From contig DATBHW010000040.1 of assembly GCA_036557285.1 (NCBI GenBank), forward strand, positions 62,001 to 126,000: a DNA stretch of 64,000 nt, written 5' to 3'. Below are positions 16,804-25,850 of the stretch, piece after piece; position 1 is the stretch's first letter, and each line of letters begins with the position of its first letter. Made by a program: the position numbers and the translations under genes. Source of the DNA: Ktedonobacterales bacterium (GTDB taxonomy: Bacteria; Chloroflexota; Ktedonobacteria; Ktedonobacterales; DATBGS01). A model generated the notes under the pieces. The model was given only the letters and a program-made list of their open reading frames with translations, was not told the DNA's origin and made no database searches.

Positions 16804-17367
16804 TTATTTCTTTGCTTTGCTTTTGGTACTTAATACAACGAGTATTCCTACGACTGCCAGCAGGGCGATGCCAAAAATGACGGGCAGATAATTACTTGCG
16901 GTGGCTGCGTTTGGGCCTTGCACACTTACATCGGCATTGGGGATAATGCTGCGAGTGGTATAGAAGACGACGGCAGCGCCGTTGACGATCCCCGGTATCA
17001 CACCGGCCAGCCGATGGCTGGCAGCGGTTGGCGGCCTACCTGCCCGATGTCCAACCAGATAACCAACGGTGGTGAGGCCACCAAAGGTCAACAGAGTAAA
17101 CAGAAAATCGCCCTGGGTTGAGAGCGGCGCTACGGTATTGGAGTTCGCTGCTGAGATGCTGTCTCCGCTGAACAAAGCGCGAAAGGCATTTACCAGGTTG
17201 ACAAAGATAAATTGATACAGTATCCCTGAGCCACCCAGCATGAGGAAGAGGATGACTCCCAGCAAAATAGCTGTCGTAATTACTTCACGTATCCAGCCCC
17301 GCCAGAGGCCGATAAAGGCGGCTATGAGGATAATTACGAAAAAACATTCGCTGGATGTGATATACAC
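16804..17367 (-). CDS. CvpA-like integral membrane protein
   Basis: 187 residues with four predicted membrane helices (FFVIILIAAFIGLWRGWIREV; TAILLGVILFLMLGG; LTFGGLTTVGYLVG; FGIALLAVVGILVVL). The first helix with its G-x-W-R-G-W-I-R-E turn and the topology resemble CvpA/colicin V production family proteins, but similarity is weak. A GGGGGG stretch lies just upstream of ATG 17367. It is first in a two-gene minus-strand unit with the PH-PASTA gene. Function unknown. Confidence 0.65.
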   Translation of the reverse strand: MYITSSECFFVIILIAAFIGLWRGWIREVITTAILLGVILFLMLGGSGILYQFIFVNLVNAFRALFSGDSISAANSNTVAPLSTQGDFLFTLLTFGGLTTVGYLVGHRAGRPPTAASHRLAGVIPGIVNGAAVVFYTTRSIIPNADVSVQGPNAATASNYLPVIFGIALLAVVGILVVLSTKSKAKK

Positions 17368-17474
17368 GGATGCCCCCCATCACGCTTGCCAGCGCGTGTG
17401 GCTCCAATGCCTTAAGGCAGGCGACTTGAACATCGGCGGCGTGCATCTACAGGCCGGAACGTACCTTTGCAAAT

Positions 17475-17502
17475 ATCATACCATACTGCCGCTGACAATC
17501 AA
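17475..17502 (-). promoter_or_regulatory. Predicted promoter of the CvpA-like/PH-PASTA unit
   Basis: On the minus strand TTGATT (17502-17497), a 16-base spacer and TATGAT (17480-17475), preceded by TGG, which makes the -10 extended. Predicted leader is about 100 bases. It is divergent from the gyrA promoter; no gene is visible between 17368 and 17844. Confidence 0.5.
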
Positions 17503-17586
17503 GGGATTCTAGCATGTATCGGCTGCCTGAGTAGGGTAACAGTCGATCAGGCAATCACCTTTCTGTCCTGGTGGTGAGTGGGTTTG

Positions 17587-17595
17587 TGGTATAAT
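17587..17595 (+). promoter_or_regulatory. Extended -10 promoter of gyrA
   Basis: TGGTATAAT at 17587-17595 is a perfect extended -10. The predicted gyrA leader is about 245 bases. Short frames within the leader (for example 17609-17863) lack family signal and overlap the gyrA start. Confidence 0.55.
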
Positions 17596-17844
17596 AAAGT
17601 AGGATGATATGGCTTCTGGGCGCTGTTCTTTCCTTGCCTGGATGATGAGAGGCAGCGGGTTTTTGACTGCTCATGAAGAGACGATTACCACATTGGGGCG
17701 GCGCTTACAGAATGTATCTTCGTGGACAAGGCGCGCCACAAACAGGCAATCTCTGTACCTGTTGTCAGCCTGTGGAGAACTTTTCTTTCTCTTCTCTGAT
17801 TTTCTTCGCTTTTGCTATGAGCGTGAAGAAGGGGTTGCTCGCGT

Positions 17845-20800
17845 ATGGAACTTGGTATTGTAAAGCCAGTAGGCATTGTCGAACAAATGACGGGCGCCTA
17901 TCTGGATTATTCAATGAGTGTGATTGTCAGCCGCGCGCTCCCCGATGTGCGCGATGGCCTGAAGCCGGTGCATCGGCGTGTTCTCTATGCGATGGATCAG
18001 ATGGGACTGCAATCGTCGCGGTCCTTCCGTAAATGCGCAGGTATCGTTGGCGAGGTGCTGAAGTCGTATCACCCTCATGGTGATGTGGCGGTCTATGATA
18101 CGCTGGTGCGCTTGGCGCAGCCCTGGAATATGCGCTATCCGCTGGTGCTGGGGCAGGGCAATTTCGGCTGTTTCACCAGCGATACCAAAATCTCGCTCCT
18201 TGATGGGACCGAGAAGAGTTTTGCCGAGCTTGCGGAATTGCCATCTGATGAGGTTTTTTACGTCTACTCTGTAGATGCTCATGGTCGCATTGTTATTGGT
18301 GCAGGACACAATGCGCGGGTCACGCGACGGCAGGCTGAGTTGGTGGAGGTGGCGCTGGATAATGGCGCCAGGATTCGCTGCACGCCAGATCATCGCTTTA
18401 TGCTGCGCGACGGCGCCTACAAAGAGGCGCAATATCTAACGGCTGATGATAGCCTCATGCCTGGGTATTTTGATACGGCATCTGTACGAGAGGGCATGAG
18501 CAAGTATCTACGGGTGATGCAGCCTGCCTCTGGGACATACGAGTTCGTACATCATCTGGCCGATGCCTTCAATGCCGAGCAAGGCGCTGTGCAGTGGTTC
18601 ACTGGCCCCTATGTACGCCATCATAAGAACTTCAACCGCTTCGATAATCGGCCTACCAATATCGAGCGGATGGATTTCCTGGCGCATCTGCATTTACATG
18701 CCGAGCAGGTCGGCGCGCTCTGGAGCAATCCGCAATTTCGGGTGGAGCAACGGGCTGGAATTCGCCGCTACTATGAACAGAATCCGCAGGCCCGTCAGCA
18801 GCGCCGCGAGCCTATGGTTCGTCAAAATAAGCTCCATGTATTCCGTCAGGCGAATGGCTTGCGGGTGAGTTCTGCCTTGCAGAAGCGATATGCTGCTGAG
18901 CCTGCGCTTCGTATACAAATGGCAGAGCGGATGCGTGCGCTGTGGCAAGATCAGGGCTATCGAGAACGCATGAGTAATGCGCTTCGTGGGATTGAGAAGC
19001 GCCCTTTGACACCTGAGCAGCGCACGAATGTATCACGCATTGTTTCTGAGAAGAGCCGCGAAATGTGGGGCGATGACGCTAAGCGTAGAGAAATTGTCGC
19101 AGCTATTATCAGGGCGATGGCAAGTGAAGCTGTCCGCGCTAAGGTTTCGGCTGGAGTAAAGGCCGCCTGGGACAATCCTGCTTATCGCGCGAAGTTTGGG
19201 CCTCAGCACTTTTCGCGTATGGCGCAGGTGATGTGGAGCAACTCAGATGCCCGTGAGATGCACCAGGCCAAAATTGCCCACCAGTGGATGCAAGCGGAGT
19301 TTCGAGCAGCCCAGCGTGCAGGTGTCCAGGCCAGCAATCAGCGACGTGTTGCTGAGAACCCTTTGATGATGGGGGAACTAACTCAAAAGGCTGCCGAGGT
19401 TCTCCGTGTCAACTGGAATAGCCCGGCATATCGTCGCCAGGTTATGCGGCAAAAGATTACGGGGTATGTATCACGGCTCCTGAAGGAAGCTTCAGATGGA
19501 CAGGTAACACCAGAAATCTATGATGCTCGGCGCGATGCCAACTGGATTCCAACCTATAAGAAGGCGATTACCTACTTCGACTCTTGGGAAGAATTGCTTG
19601 CGGGAGCAATGCGCTACAACCATCGGGTTGTCTCAATACGTCGGCTGGTCGAGCAGGAAGATGTGTATGACATTACCGTTGAGCGGCATCACAACTTCCT
19701 GCTTGCTGATGGCGTGTTCGTTCACAATTCGGTTGATGATGATCCACCAGCAGCCATGCGCTATACTGAGGCGAAGATGGCCGCCATCGCTGATGAATTA
19801 TTGGCGGATATTGGTAAAGATACGGTAGACTTTATCCCCAATTATGATGGACACGAGACGGAACCTGTCGTCTTGCCCGCCCGCCTGCCTAACCTGCTGC
19901 TAAACGGGGCGGCGGGCATCGCCGTTGGAATGGCGACGAATATTCCACCACACAACTTGCGTGAACTGTGCGACGGCATTACGTACCTTATTGACCACCC
20001 CGACGCGACGGTTGAAGACCTGGGGCGCATCATTCGCGGCCCCGATTTTCCGACGGGCGGCATCATCCAGGGGCGCGAGGGGATTCGCAACGCCTACGCC
20101 AGTGGCCGAGGGCGCATTGTGATTCGAGCGCGGGCGCACACGGAGGAAACCGAGCGCGGCAAGGTGAGCATCATCGTCACAGAGTTGCCCTATCAGGTCA
20201 ATAAGGCTGATCTCGTCCGTAAGATCAGCGAACTGGCCCGCGATAAGAAGATTGACGGCATCTCAGACGTGCGCGATGAATCAGATCGCCAGGGCATTCG
20301 CGTGGTGATTGAACTGCGGCGTGATGCCAGGCATATCAATATTCTCAACCAGCTTTTCAAATATACCTCGATGCAAACGGCTTTTGGGGCCAATGTGCTG
20401 GCGCTGGTGGACGGCCAGCCGCGTGTGCTGACGCTCAAGGCGATTCTTCAGCACTACATTCACTACCGCGAGCAAGTCATCACCCGCCGCACGCGCCACG
20501 ATCTGGCGAAGGCTGAGGCGCGGCGACATATTCTGGAAGGCTTGCAGATTGCCCTCGATCATCTTGATGAGATCATCGAGACTATCCGTCGCTCGCAGTC
20601 TTCCGAGACGGCTTCGCGTAACCTGCAAACGAAGTTCAAGCTTTCTGAGGAGCAGGCAAAAGCGGTGCTGGATATGCGCCTGGCCCGACTGGCCGCCCTG
20701 GAACGGCGGAAGATTGCCGAGGAATTGGCCGAGGTGAAGAAGAATATCACCTACTTCCAAAAGGTGCTGGCGAATATCAGCGAAGTGCGCGGCTTGATTA

Positions 20801-21936
20801 AGCAAGACCTGACCGATCTCAAAGAGAAGTATGGCGATCCGCGTCGCACAGAGATTCAGGACGCTGAGGCGGGCGAGTTCACCGAAGAAGACCTGATTCC
20901 CAATGAGGAGATTGTAGTCACGCTGACGGAGAAGGGGTATATCAAGCGTTTGCCCACCAACACCTATCGCGCGCAGCGGCGCGGCGGCAAGGGCAAGATG
21001 GGCATGGTGACGCACGAAGATGATACGGTGCGCCATTTGCTGGTGGCCCATACCCATGATGGCCTGCTCTTCTTTACCGACAAGGGACGGGTCTTCCAAC
21101 TGACGGCGCATGAACTGCCCGACGTGGGACGCCAGGCGAAGGGGGATCACCTGCGCAACCTGATTGGCATTGATCAGGGCGAGATGGTGACGGCGGTGGT
21201 GAGTGTGCCCAAGTTCGAGGCACGAGATTTTCTGGTGATGGCAACCAGGCGTGGCGAGGTCAAGAAGACCAACCTGGATGAGTTTGCGGTGGTGCGGCGT
21301 ACCGGCTTGATTGCGATGGACCTGGAAGAGGGAGATGAGTTGATTGGCGCCAAGCGCACCGAAGCCAAAGATCAGGTCGTGCTGGTGACGGCGCTTGGGC
21401 AGTCTATTCGCTTTGAAGTGCAAACGCTGCGCTCGGCATCGCGCACAAGTGGCGGAGTGCGCGGTATTCGTCTGGATGAGGCGGATGGTGTGGTCACGCT
21501 TGACACCGTTCGTGATGACGCTGAATTACTGGTGGTTTCGGCGCATGGCTATGGTAAGCGGACTCCGCTCGCCGAATATCCTACCCAGGGGCGCGGCGGC
21601 GGCGGTGTTCGCACGATGCGCCTGACGGGGAAGACCGGCCCCATTGCGGCGGCGCGGGTCATCAGCAGCGATGATAACGATCTGATGATTATCTCGACTG
21701 GCGGGACGGTCATTCGCCAGGATGTGCAGAATATTGCTCAGGCGGGGCGGCCTACGCAGGGCGTTCGGCTGATGAATCTGGCTCAGGGGGATGAAGTGGT
21801 TGCCATTGCGACGACAAATGGTAAGCATGGCGACGAGGAAGATGGCCTGGATGATAGCCTGGATGGGGTAGCCGATAGCGACGGACTGTGGGTTGATGCC
21901 GCCGACGCGATGCTTCCGACTGATTCCGGCAACTAA
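17845..21936 (+). CDS. gyrA: DNA gyrase subunit A precursor interrupted by an intein
   Basis: The precursor has 1363 residues; removal of the 520-residue intein leaves 843, normal for GyrA. Gyrase introduces negative supercoils; GyrA holds the breakage-reunion tyrosine and the DNA-wrapping domain. The N-terminus has MTGAYLDYSMSVIVSRALPDVRDGL and RRVLYAM. The exteins join as GQGNFG + SVDDDPPAAMRYTEAKM, where the Tyr of MRYTEA is the active site. The C-terminal domain contains the GyrA box QRRGGKG, distinguishing it from ParC. AAGAAGGGG lies about ten bases before ATG 17845. gyrB is not in the window. Confidence 0.97.
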   Translation: MELGIVKPVGIVEQMTGAYLDYSMSVIVSRALPDVRDGLKPVHRRVLYAMDQMGLQSSRSFRKCAGIVGEVLKSYHPHGDVAVYDTLVRLAQPWNMRYPLVLGQGNFGCFTSDTKISLLDGTEKSFAELAELPSDEVFYVYSVDAHGRIVIGAGHNARVTRRQAELVEVALDNGARIRCTPDHRFMLRDGAYKEAQYLTADDSLMPGYFDTASVREGMSKYLRVMQPASGTYEFVHHLADAFNAEQGAVQWFTGPYVRHHKNFNRFDNRPTNIERMDFLAHLHLHAEQVGALWSNPQFRVEQRAGIRRYYEQNPQARQQRREPMVRQNKLHVFRQANGLRVSSALQKRYAAEPALRIQMAERMRALWQDQGYRERMSNALRGIEKRPLTPEQRTNVSRIVSEKSREMWGDDAKRREIVAAIIRAMASEAVRAKVSAGVKAAWDNPAYRAKFGPQHFSRMAQVMWSNSDAREMHQAKIAHQWMQAEFRAAQRAGVQASNQRRVAENPLMMGELTQKAAEVLRVNWNSPAYRRQVMRQKITGYVSRLLKEASDGQVTPEIYDARRDANWIPTYKKAITYFDSWEELLAGAMRYNHRVVSIRRLVEQEDVYDITVERHHNFLLADGVFVHNSVDDDPPAAMRYTEAKMAAIADELLADIGKDTVDFIPNYDGHETEPVVLPARLPNLLLNGAAGIAVGMATNIPPHNLRELCDGITYLIDHPDATVEDLGRIIRGPDFPTGGIIQGREGIRNAYASGRGRIVIRARAHTEETERGKVSIIVTELPYQVNKADLVRKISELARDKKIDGISDVRDESDRQGIRVVIELRRDARHINILNQLFKYTSMQTAFGANVLALVDGQPRVLTLKAILQHYIHYREQVITRRTRHDLAKAEARRHILEGLQIALDHLDEIIETIRRSQSSETASRNLQTKFKLSEEQAKAVLDMRLARLAALERRKIAEELAEVKKNITYFQKVLANISEVRGLIKQDLTDLKEKYGDPRRTEIQDAEAGEFTEEDLIPNEEIVVTLTEKGYIKRLPTNTYRAQRRGGKGKMGMVTHEDDTVRHLLVAHTHDGLLFFTDKGRVFQLTAHELPDVGRQAKGDHLRNLIGIDQGEMVTAVVSVPKFEARDFLVMATRRGEVKKTNLDEFAVVRRTGLIAMDLEEGDELIGAKRTEAKDQVVLVTALGQSIRFEVQTLRSASRTSGGVRGIRLDEADGVVTLDTVRDDAELLVVSAHGYGKRTPLAEYPTQGRGGGGVRTMRLTGKTGPIAAARVISSDDNDLMIISTGGTVIRQDVQNIAQAGRPTQGVRLMNLAQGDEVVAIATTNGKHGDEEDGLDDSLDGVADSDGLWVDAADAMLPTDSGN
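18169..19728 (+). mobile_element. GyrA intein with HNH homing-endonuclease region
   Basis: Precursor residues 109-628 (520 aa), in frame. Splice signals are all present: first residue Cys (CFTSDTKISLLDG), block B with T-x2-H (RCTPDHRFML), block F (VYDITVERHHNFLLADG), terminal VFVHN, and Ser as the +1 extein residue. The endonuclease region is not LAGLIDADG. It has an HNH-like core near residues 255-290 (HHKNFNRFDNRPTNIERM, then HLHLH). About 270 residues follow with six recurring W-containing modules, each a Trp followed within about eight residues by Y/F/A-R (for example ALWSNPQFR, AWDNPAYR, NWNSPAYR). The insertion point corresponds to G110/S111 of E. coli GyrA, unlike the mycobacterial site before the Thr of MRYTE. 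Confidence 0.93.
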
Positions 21937-21960
21937 TTGTTCGAGAATCTCTGAACAGTA

Positions 21961-21995
21961 AGACCAGGGCTGGCAGGCCAGCCCTGGTCTTTTGG
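21961..21995 (+). terminator. Intrinsic terminator of gyrA
   Basis: 21961-21974 pairs perfectly with 21977-21990 (14 pairs, AGACCAGGGCTGGC and its complement), followed by TTT. It begins 24 bases after the gyrA stop. Between here and 22225 I see a weak TATACT (22115-22120) and a small hairpin CCCACC/GGTGGG near 22150-22170. Confidence 0.85.
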
Positions 21996-22225
21996 CGCGG
22001 GTTTCCAAACCCTGGCGCGCCTCTGTCGTATATATTAAGAGAGTGGAGAGCAATGCAACCGTCGCTCTCCTGCAAGCGTTATTGGTACTATAGCTGACGA
22101 TGACGCGCACGTGTTATACTGCATGGAAGGACGGTTAGCAGTGCGGCGACACCCACCCCGCGAGGTGGGCGCTGTGAATGGTAGGCAGAATGCAGACTGC
22201 CTGCCAATGTGAGGGCAACAGAAGT

Positions 22226-22636
22226 ATGGCTGGGCAGGGACAGACAGGCGCACACCAGGCAGAAACAGGAGATAGCCGCAAGCGTCTGGGTAATGCTGGC
22301 GAGCGGCTAGCCGCCGAACGGCTGCGGCAGGCCGGGTATCTGGTGCGGGCGTTGAACTATCGCTGTCAGGCGGGTGAGATTGATATTGTCGCAGAAGAAG
22401 GTGGAGATATTGTTTTTGTGGAGGTGAAGACGCGGCGAGGCGATGCTTATGGTTTGCCAGAAGAGGCGATTACGGCTGCCAAGCAGCGTAAGTTGATTGC
22501 CGCTGCGCAGACCTATCTGGCTGCGGAGGAATGTTCCGATGCCTCCTGGCGGGTGGATGTGGTGGCGGTCGCGTTGACTCCAGCGGGGAGGTTGCAGGAA
22601 GTGCGTGTGTATCGCCACGCGATCAGTGCTGAGTAA
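22226..22636 (+). CDS. yraN: UPF0102/YraN-family endonuclease-like protein
   Basis: 136 residues from ATG 22226. After a short polar lead the family core is complete: LGNAGERLAAERLRQAGYLVRALNYRCQAGEIDIVA, then VFVEVKTRRGDAYG and KQRKLIAAAQTYL. The E-x-D-I...E-V-K-T residues form a restriction-endonuclease-like active site. The cellular role is unclear (a DNA repair or Holliday-junction role has been suggested for the family). An in-frame ATG at 22178 is possible but gives an extra non-conserved stretch. Confidence 0.9.
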   Translation: MAGQGQTGAHQAETGDSRKRLGNAGERLAAERLRQAGYLVRALNYRCQAGEIDIVAEEGGDIVFVEVKTRRGDAYGLPEEAITAAKQRKLIAAAQTYLAAEECSDASWRVDVVAVALTPAGRLQEVRVYRHAISAE

Positions 22637-22733
22637 TCCATCTTTCTTCCTGAAAGCATCTGGACTAGCGCCAACGGCTCCAGGAGCGCCTGAGATTTTC
22701 TGCTCGCGGAACCGGGAGATAGGACAAACCATA

Positions 22734-23219
22734 ATGAGCGATTTTATTGAAACGGCCAAACAGAAGATAGGGAAGGGGATCAGCCGGGTAAGTTGGGAAG
22801 CCGATAAGCTGCGACGTACTCAAGCGAAGCAGGGCGAGATTAACACCCTCAAGCAATCCCGCGAGCAGGTGCTTGTTGATTTCTCCAACACGGTCCTGAT
22901 GATGTATCGTCAGGGAGCACTGACGGACCCCCGGCTGCAAGAGTACTGCGAGCGCATCCTGGAAATTGAGCGTGAGATGACCACCAAGAGCGCCGAACTT
23001 GAGCAGATACGCTCCGAGATGTACCAGGGAGCGCAGGAGGCCAGGCCGGGTATGGGAGATGCCGCCAGCGCGGCCTCGACCTCTAAGGCCGCCAATCGGG
23101 CGGCAGGGGCTTCGGCAGGCGCAGGCCGCGCGGCAGAAATGGCTCCCTGTCCCACTTGTGGAGAGCCAGTGCGCGCAAAGGCGCTCTATTGTAATAAGTG
23201 CGGGGCCAGGCTGCGCTAG
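22734..23219 (+). CDS. Coiled-coil protein with C-terminal zinc ribbon
   Basis: 161 residues. Residues 1-95 are charged and helical with heptad character (ISRVSWEADKLRRTQ, EYCERILEIEREMTTKSAELEQI). An Ala/Gly/Ser-rich linker follows, and the protein ends in a zinc ribbon (CPTCGEPV...LYCNKCGARLR). The layout is like small zinc_ribbon_2 proteins common in Chloroflexota; no enzyme motif is seen. AGGA lies nine bases before ATG 22734. Function unknown. Confidence 0.75.
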   Translation: MSDFIETAKQKIGKGISRVSWEADKLRRTQAKQGEINTLKQSREQVLVDFSNTVLMMYRQGALTDPRLQEYCERILEIEREMTTKSAELEQIRSEMYQGAQEARPGMGDAASAASTSKAANRAAGASAGAGRAAEMAPCPTCGEPVRAKALYCNKCGARLR

Positions 23220-23234
23220 CTTTTGAGAGATCGC

Positions 23235-23269
23235 GTGGGACAGGCTGCCCGAATGGTAGCCTGTCCCAC
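23235..23269. repeat. 12-bp perfect inverted repeat
   Basis: GTGGGACAGGCT (23235-23246) and its exact complement (23258-23269) with an 11-base loop. No T-run follows on either side, so it is not a textbook terminator, but it sits just after a gene end and could stall or stabilise the 3' end. Confidence 0.6.
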
Positions 23270-23350
23270 CATCGCAATGAAGAAGGGGAAGTAGAGTCCT
23301 TGTAGGCTGTTCTGCGTAAGAGAGTCGGTCAGTCAGATGGCCCAGGGGTG

Positions 23351-23359
23351 TGCTATAAT
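23351..23359 (+). promoter_or_regulatory. Extended -10 promoter of the tsaE operon
   Basis: TGCTATAAT at 23351-23359, identical to the element at 3441. Predicted start is near 23366, 30 bases before the tsaE ATG. Confidence 0.55.
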
Positions 23360-23395
23360 ACAGCGTATACCACTTTGGGCGGCAGGGTACGTGCG

Positions 23396-23983
23396 ATGCT
23401 TTCCAAGCGCCAGGATGCTTCACAATCGTGGGAACCATCCGACCAGGACATACAAAGCCTGCGTTCGGAAATGGCTTCTTTGGGAGGGGCAGCAGACCAG
23501 CCAGTTGTGCTTGATATTGTGAGTCACGGTCTGGCCCAGACTCAGCGGCTCGGCGCTCGACTGGGCGAACTGCTGTGTGGCGGCGATCTGGTTCTGCTGG
23601 ATGGCGACCTGGGGACCGGCAAAACCAGTTTGACACAGGGTATTGCTGAGGGCCTGGGGGTGCGTGAGGTGGTAAGCAGCCCTACTTTTACGCTGCTCAA
23701 AGAGTATGAGGGGCGGCTCCCTCTGTACCATTTTGACCTCTATCGCCTGGATGATGCCAGTGAAATTCTTGATCTGGGCTTTGAGGAATATTTTGAGAGT
23801 CATGGCGTCTGTGTGGTGGAGTGGGCCAATAAGGCTGAGCATCTCTGGCCGAGCGAGCATCTGCGGATTCGCCTGAAGATGATTAGTGAAACCAAACGCG
23901 GTGTCCTGCTCAGCGGGCAGGGCGCGCGATATGTCAATATGCTCTTTGAGTTCAGGAAAAGCGCGTTTGGCATTGGCGCTTGA
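23396..23983 (+). CDS. tsaE: tRNA t6A synthesis ATPase TsaE
   Basis: 195 residues. TsaE is the ATPase that drives turnover of the TsaB-TsaD complex in N6-threonylcarbamoyladenosine formation. The Walker A motif is GDLGTGKTSLTQGIA, followed by the signature VSSPTFTLLKEY and HFDLYRLDDASE. The N-terminus has about 45 residues before the family core. The promoter position excludes the longer in-frame start at 23348. It is first in a cluster with tsaB, rimI and tsaD. Confidence 0.95.
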   Translation: MLSKRQDASQSWEPSDQDIQSLRSEMASLGGAADQPVVLDIVSHGLAQTQRLGARLGELLCGGDLVLLDGDLGTGKTSLTQGIAEGLGVREVVSSPTFTLLKEYEGRLPLYHFDLYRLDDASEILDLGFEEYFESHGVCVVEWANKAEHLWPSEHLRIRLKMISETKRGVLLSGQGARYVNMLFEFRKSAFGIGA

Positions 23984-24094
23984 GCGCCTACTTTTGCTAT
24001 ATCTGTATGTGGGCGCTTATCGCTGTGCTGCTGGCGGTTCAGCGCGCGGCCCAGGGGAATAGCTCCGTATAAGTGTTCTAGCAACGGAAGTGTC

Positions 24095-25165
24095 ATGCTG
24101 CTTGCCCTCGATACCTCAACCCACCTTGCCAGTCTGGCCCTCTGCCAAAATGGCGAGATACAGGCGGAATATACCTGGGATGTCGGCGCCAGCCACAGCG
24201 TCGAGTTGCTGCGTCGGCTGGAATGGCTGCTGAAGGAGCGAGGACTGACGCTCTCACAGGTAAGCGCGGTGGCAGCCGCTACCGGCCCTGGCTCCTTCAC
24301 GGGGGTACGTGTGGCGGTGACAGTGGCGAAAACGCTGGCTTTCAGCCTGAACGTACCCTTGCTTGGCATCAGCACGCTGGATGTTATTGCCTATAGTCAG
24401 GCGGCGGCAGCCTTTCCTGTTTGCGCGCTCATGGATGCAGGTCGTGGCGAGTTGTATGCTGCGCTCTATCAACAGGCAACTCTTGATGCGGCCTCGACGG
24501 CCAGGCCGCTCCAGGAGAGTTCGCCAGGCGATGGAGCCTGGATTGCTCGCATGCTGCCCATCAGCAATTCGCTGCGCCGGGATGGACTCTACTGGCAGCG
24601 CCAGGGGGAGTATCAGGTCGTGACGGCTGAAGATTTGGCCCAGGAGATCAAACACCCTACGCTCTTCTGTGGCGACCTCAGCGCGGGCGCGCGGCGAAAG
24701 CTGGCGGAGACGCTGGGGCCGCTGGCCCTTTTTGTTTCCCCGCTCACTTGTGTCAGACGGGCCGGCTTGTTGGCCGATCTGGCGTCTCAGCGCCTGGAGC
24801 GCGGCGAGGTAGACGATCCACTGACGCTTGAACCGCTCTATCTGCGCCGACCTCATATTACCGTCAGCGCCAGGCAGCGTCCGCAGCTTCTGGGCCAAAG
24901 TGGAGATCGGGGGAAGACATCCGCTCATCCCTCCGCTGGAGGTGGGCGTCCTGCTGTCGGCGCTGAGGATGCGCCAGGTCAGTCGAACGGGCGCGATCTG
25001 GCGCTGCAAAGCGAAGATGGCCTGGGCGATGCAAAGGATAGAGAGGCTATGCGCGGTGAGCGTTGGACGAAGCCGACCAGGGGTCTGAAGCGACAATCGG
25101 GGTTCACGCCGGGCGATGAGGCCCCTGGTCCGTCTGGGGGGCTTTCTTGGGCGACACCAACATAG
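24095..25165 (+). CDS. tsaB: tRNA t6A synthesis protein TsaB with a long C-terminal tail
   Basis: 356 residues; typical TsaB has about 220-240. The actin-like core is normal: LLALDTSTHLASLALC, SVELLRRLEWLL, ATGPGSFTGVRVAVTVAKTLAF, LMDAGRGELYAALY, and the family's C-terminal end PLYLRRPHIT at about residue 255. The remaining 100 residues are low complexity, rich in Gly, Pro, Ser, Asp and Arg, with no visible domain. The codon pattern gives no sign that the tail is another gene. TsaB scaffolds TsaD. Confidence 0.92.
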   Translation: MLLALDTSTHLASLALCQNGEIQAEYTWDVGASHSVELLRRLEWLLKERGLTLSQVSAVAAATGPGSFTGVRVAVTVAKTLAFSLNVPLLGISTLDVIAYSQAAAAFPVCALMDAGRGELYAALYQQATLDAASTARPLQESSPGDGAWIARMLPISNSLRRDGLYWQRQGEYQVVTAEDLAQEIKHPTLFCGDLSAGARRKLAETLGPLALFVSPLTCVRRAGLLADLASQRLERGEVDDPLTLEPLYLRRPHITVSARQRPQLLGQSGDRGKTSAHPSAGGGRPAVGAEDAPGQSNGRDLALQSEDGLGDAKDREAMRGERWTKPTRGLKRQSGFTPGDEAPGPSGGLSWATPT

Positions 25166-25211
25166 ATCAGGTAAAGCTCCGAGGCTAGACCAGATGTAGA
25201 AAGGGGATCAG

Positions 25212-25847
25212 GTGCGTTACCTCGTTGAACGAATGACTATGGCCGATGTGCCGCGAGTCGTCGAGATCGAAAAGCTGTCTTATCCCGCAACCTGGCCTCC
25301 CAGCGCCTACCGGAAAGAATTACAGGATAACCGTTGGGCGCATTACATTGTGCTGCGGGATAACGCCTTGATCCAGCCCCAGGAGCGCGTCATGCAGGAG
25401 CCTGCTGAGCGCCTGCGTCGCCCTTTCCCCCTATCGCTGCTGCCTTCCAGGTCAGTTGCGACGCTTGCGGCCCCTCATCAACTCTCGATTATTGGCTTTG
25501 CCGGGCTGTGGTTGATGGTTGATGAGGCGCATATTACCACGATTGCGGTTCACCCCGATTATCGTGGCAAAGGGTTGGGCGAGCTTGAACTGGCAAGCTT
25601 GATTGATATTGCTAACCAGATTGGCGCAAAATGGGTGACGCTTGAGGTGCGTGTCTCGAATTATATTGCCCAGAACCTCTATCGCAAATATGGCTTCCGC
25701 GAGGCAGGCATGCGCCATCGCTATTACAGCGATAACCAGGAAGACGCACTGATTATGTGGACAGAAGAACTTGCCTCGTCTGCTTATAAAGAACGTTTCC
25801 AGAATCTAAAGTCCGCGCTGCTTCGGAGATTGGAAGCAGAGAGTTAA
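25212..25847 (+). CDS. rimI: GNAT N-acetyltransferase, RimI family
   Basis: 211 residues from GTG 25212, which has AAAGGGG upstream. RimI acetylates the N-terminal Ala of ribosomal protein S18. The acetyl-CoA motif is VHPDYRGKGLGELELASLI, followed by TLEVRVSNYIAQNLYRKYGFREAGMRHRYY and a Y-S-D-N-Q-E-D-A-L-I-M end as in RimI. About 45 extra residues (approximately 55-95) sit between the N-terminal helix pair and the IIGFAGLW strand. It lies between tsaB and tsaD, a common arrangement. Confidence 0.92.
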   Translation: MRYLVERMTMADVPRVVEIEKLSYPATWPPSAYRKELQDNRWAHYIVLRDNALIQPQERVMQEPAERLRRPFPLSLLPSRSVATLAAPHQLSIIGFAGLWLMVDEAHITTIAVHPDYRGKGLGELELASLIDIANQIGAKWVTLEVRVSNYIAQNLYRKYGFREAGMRHRYYSDNQEDALIMWTEELASSAYKERFQNLKSALLRRLEAES

Positions 25848-25850
25848 GCG

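Noticed and set aside
20281-21423. 380-codon minus-strand open frame opposite gyrA
   Set aside because: Shadow of the conserved GyrA frame; His/Leu/Arg-rich with no domain signal.
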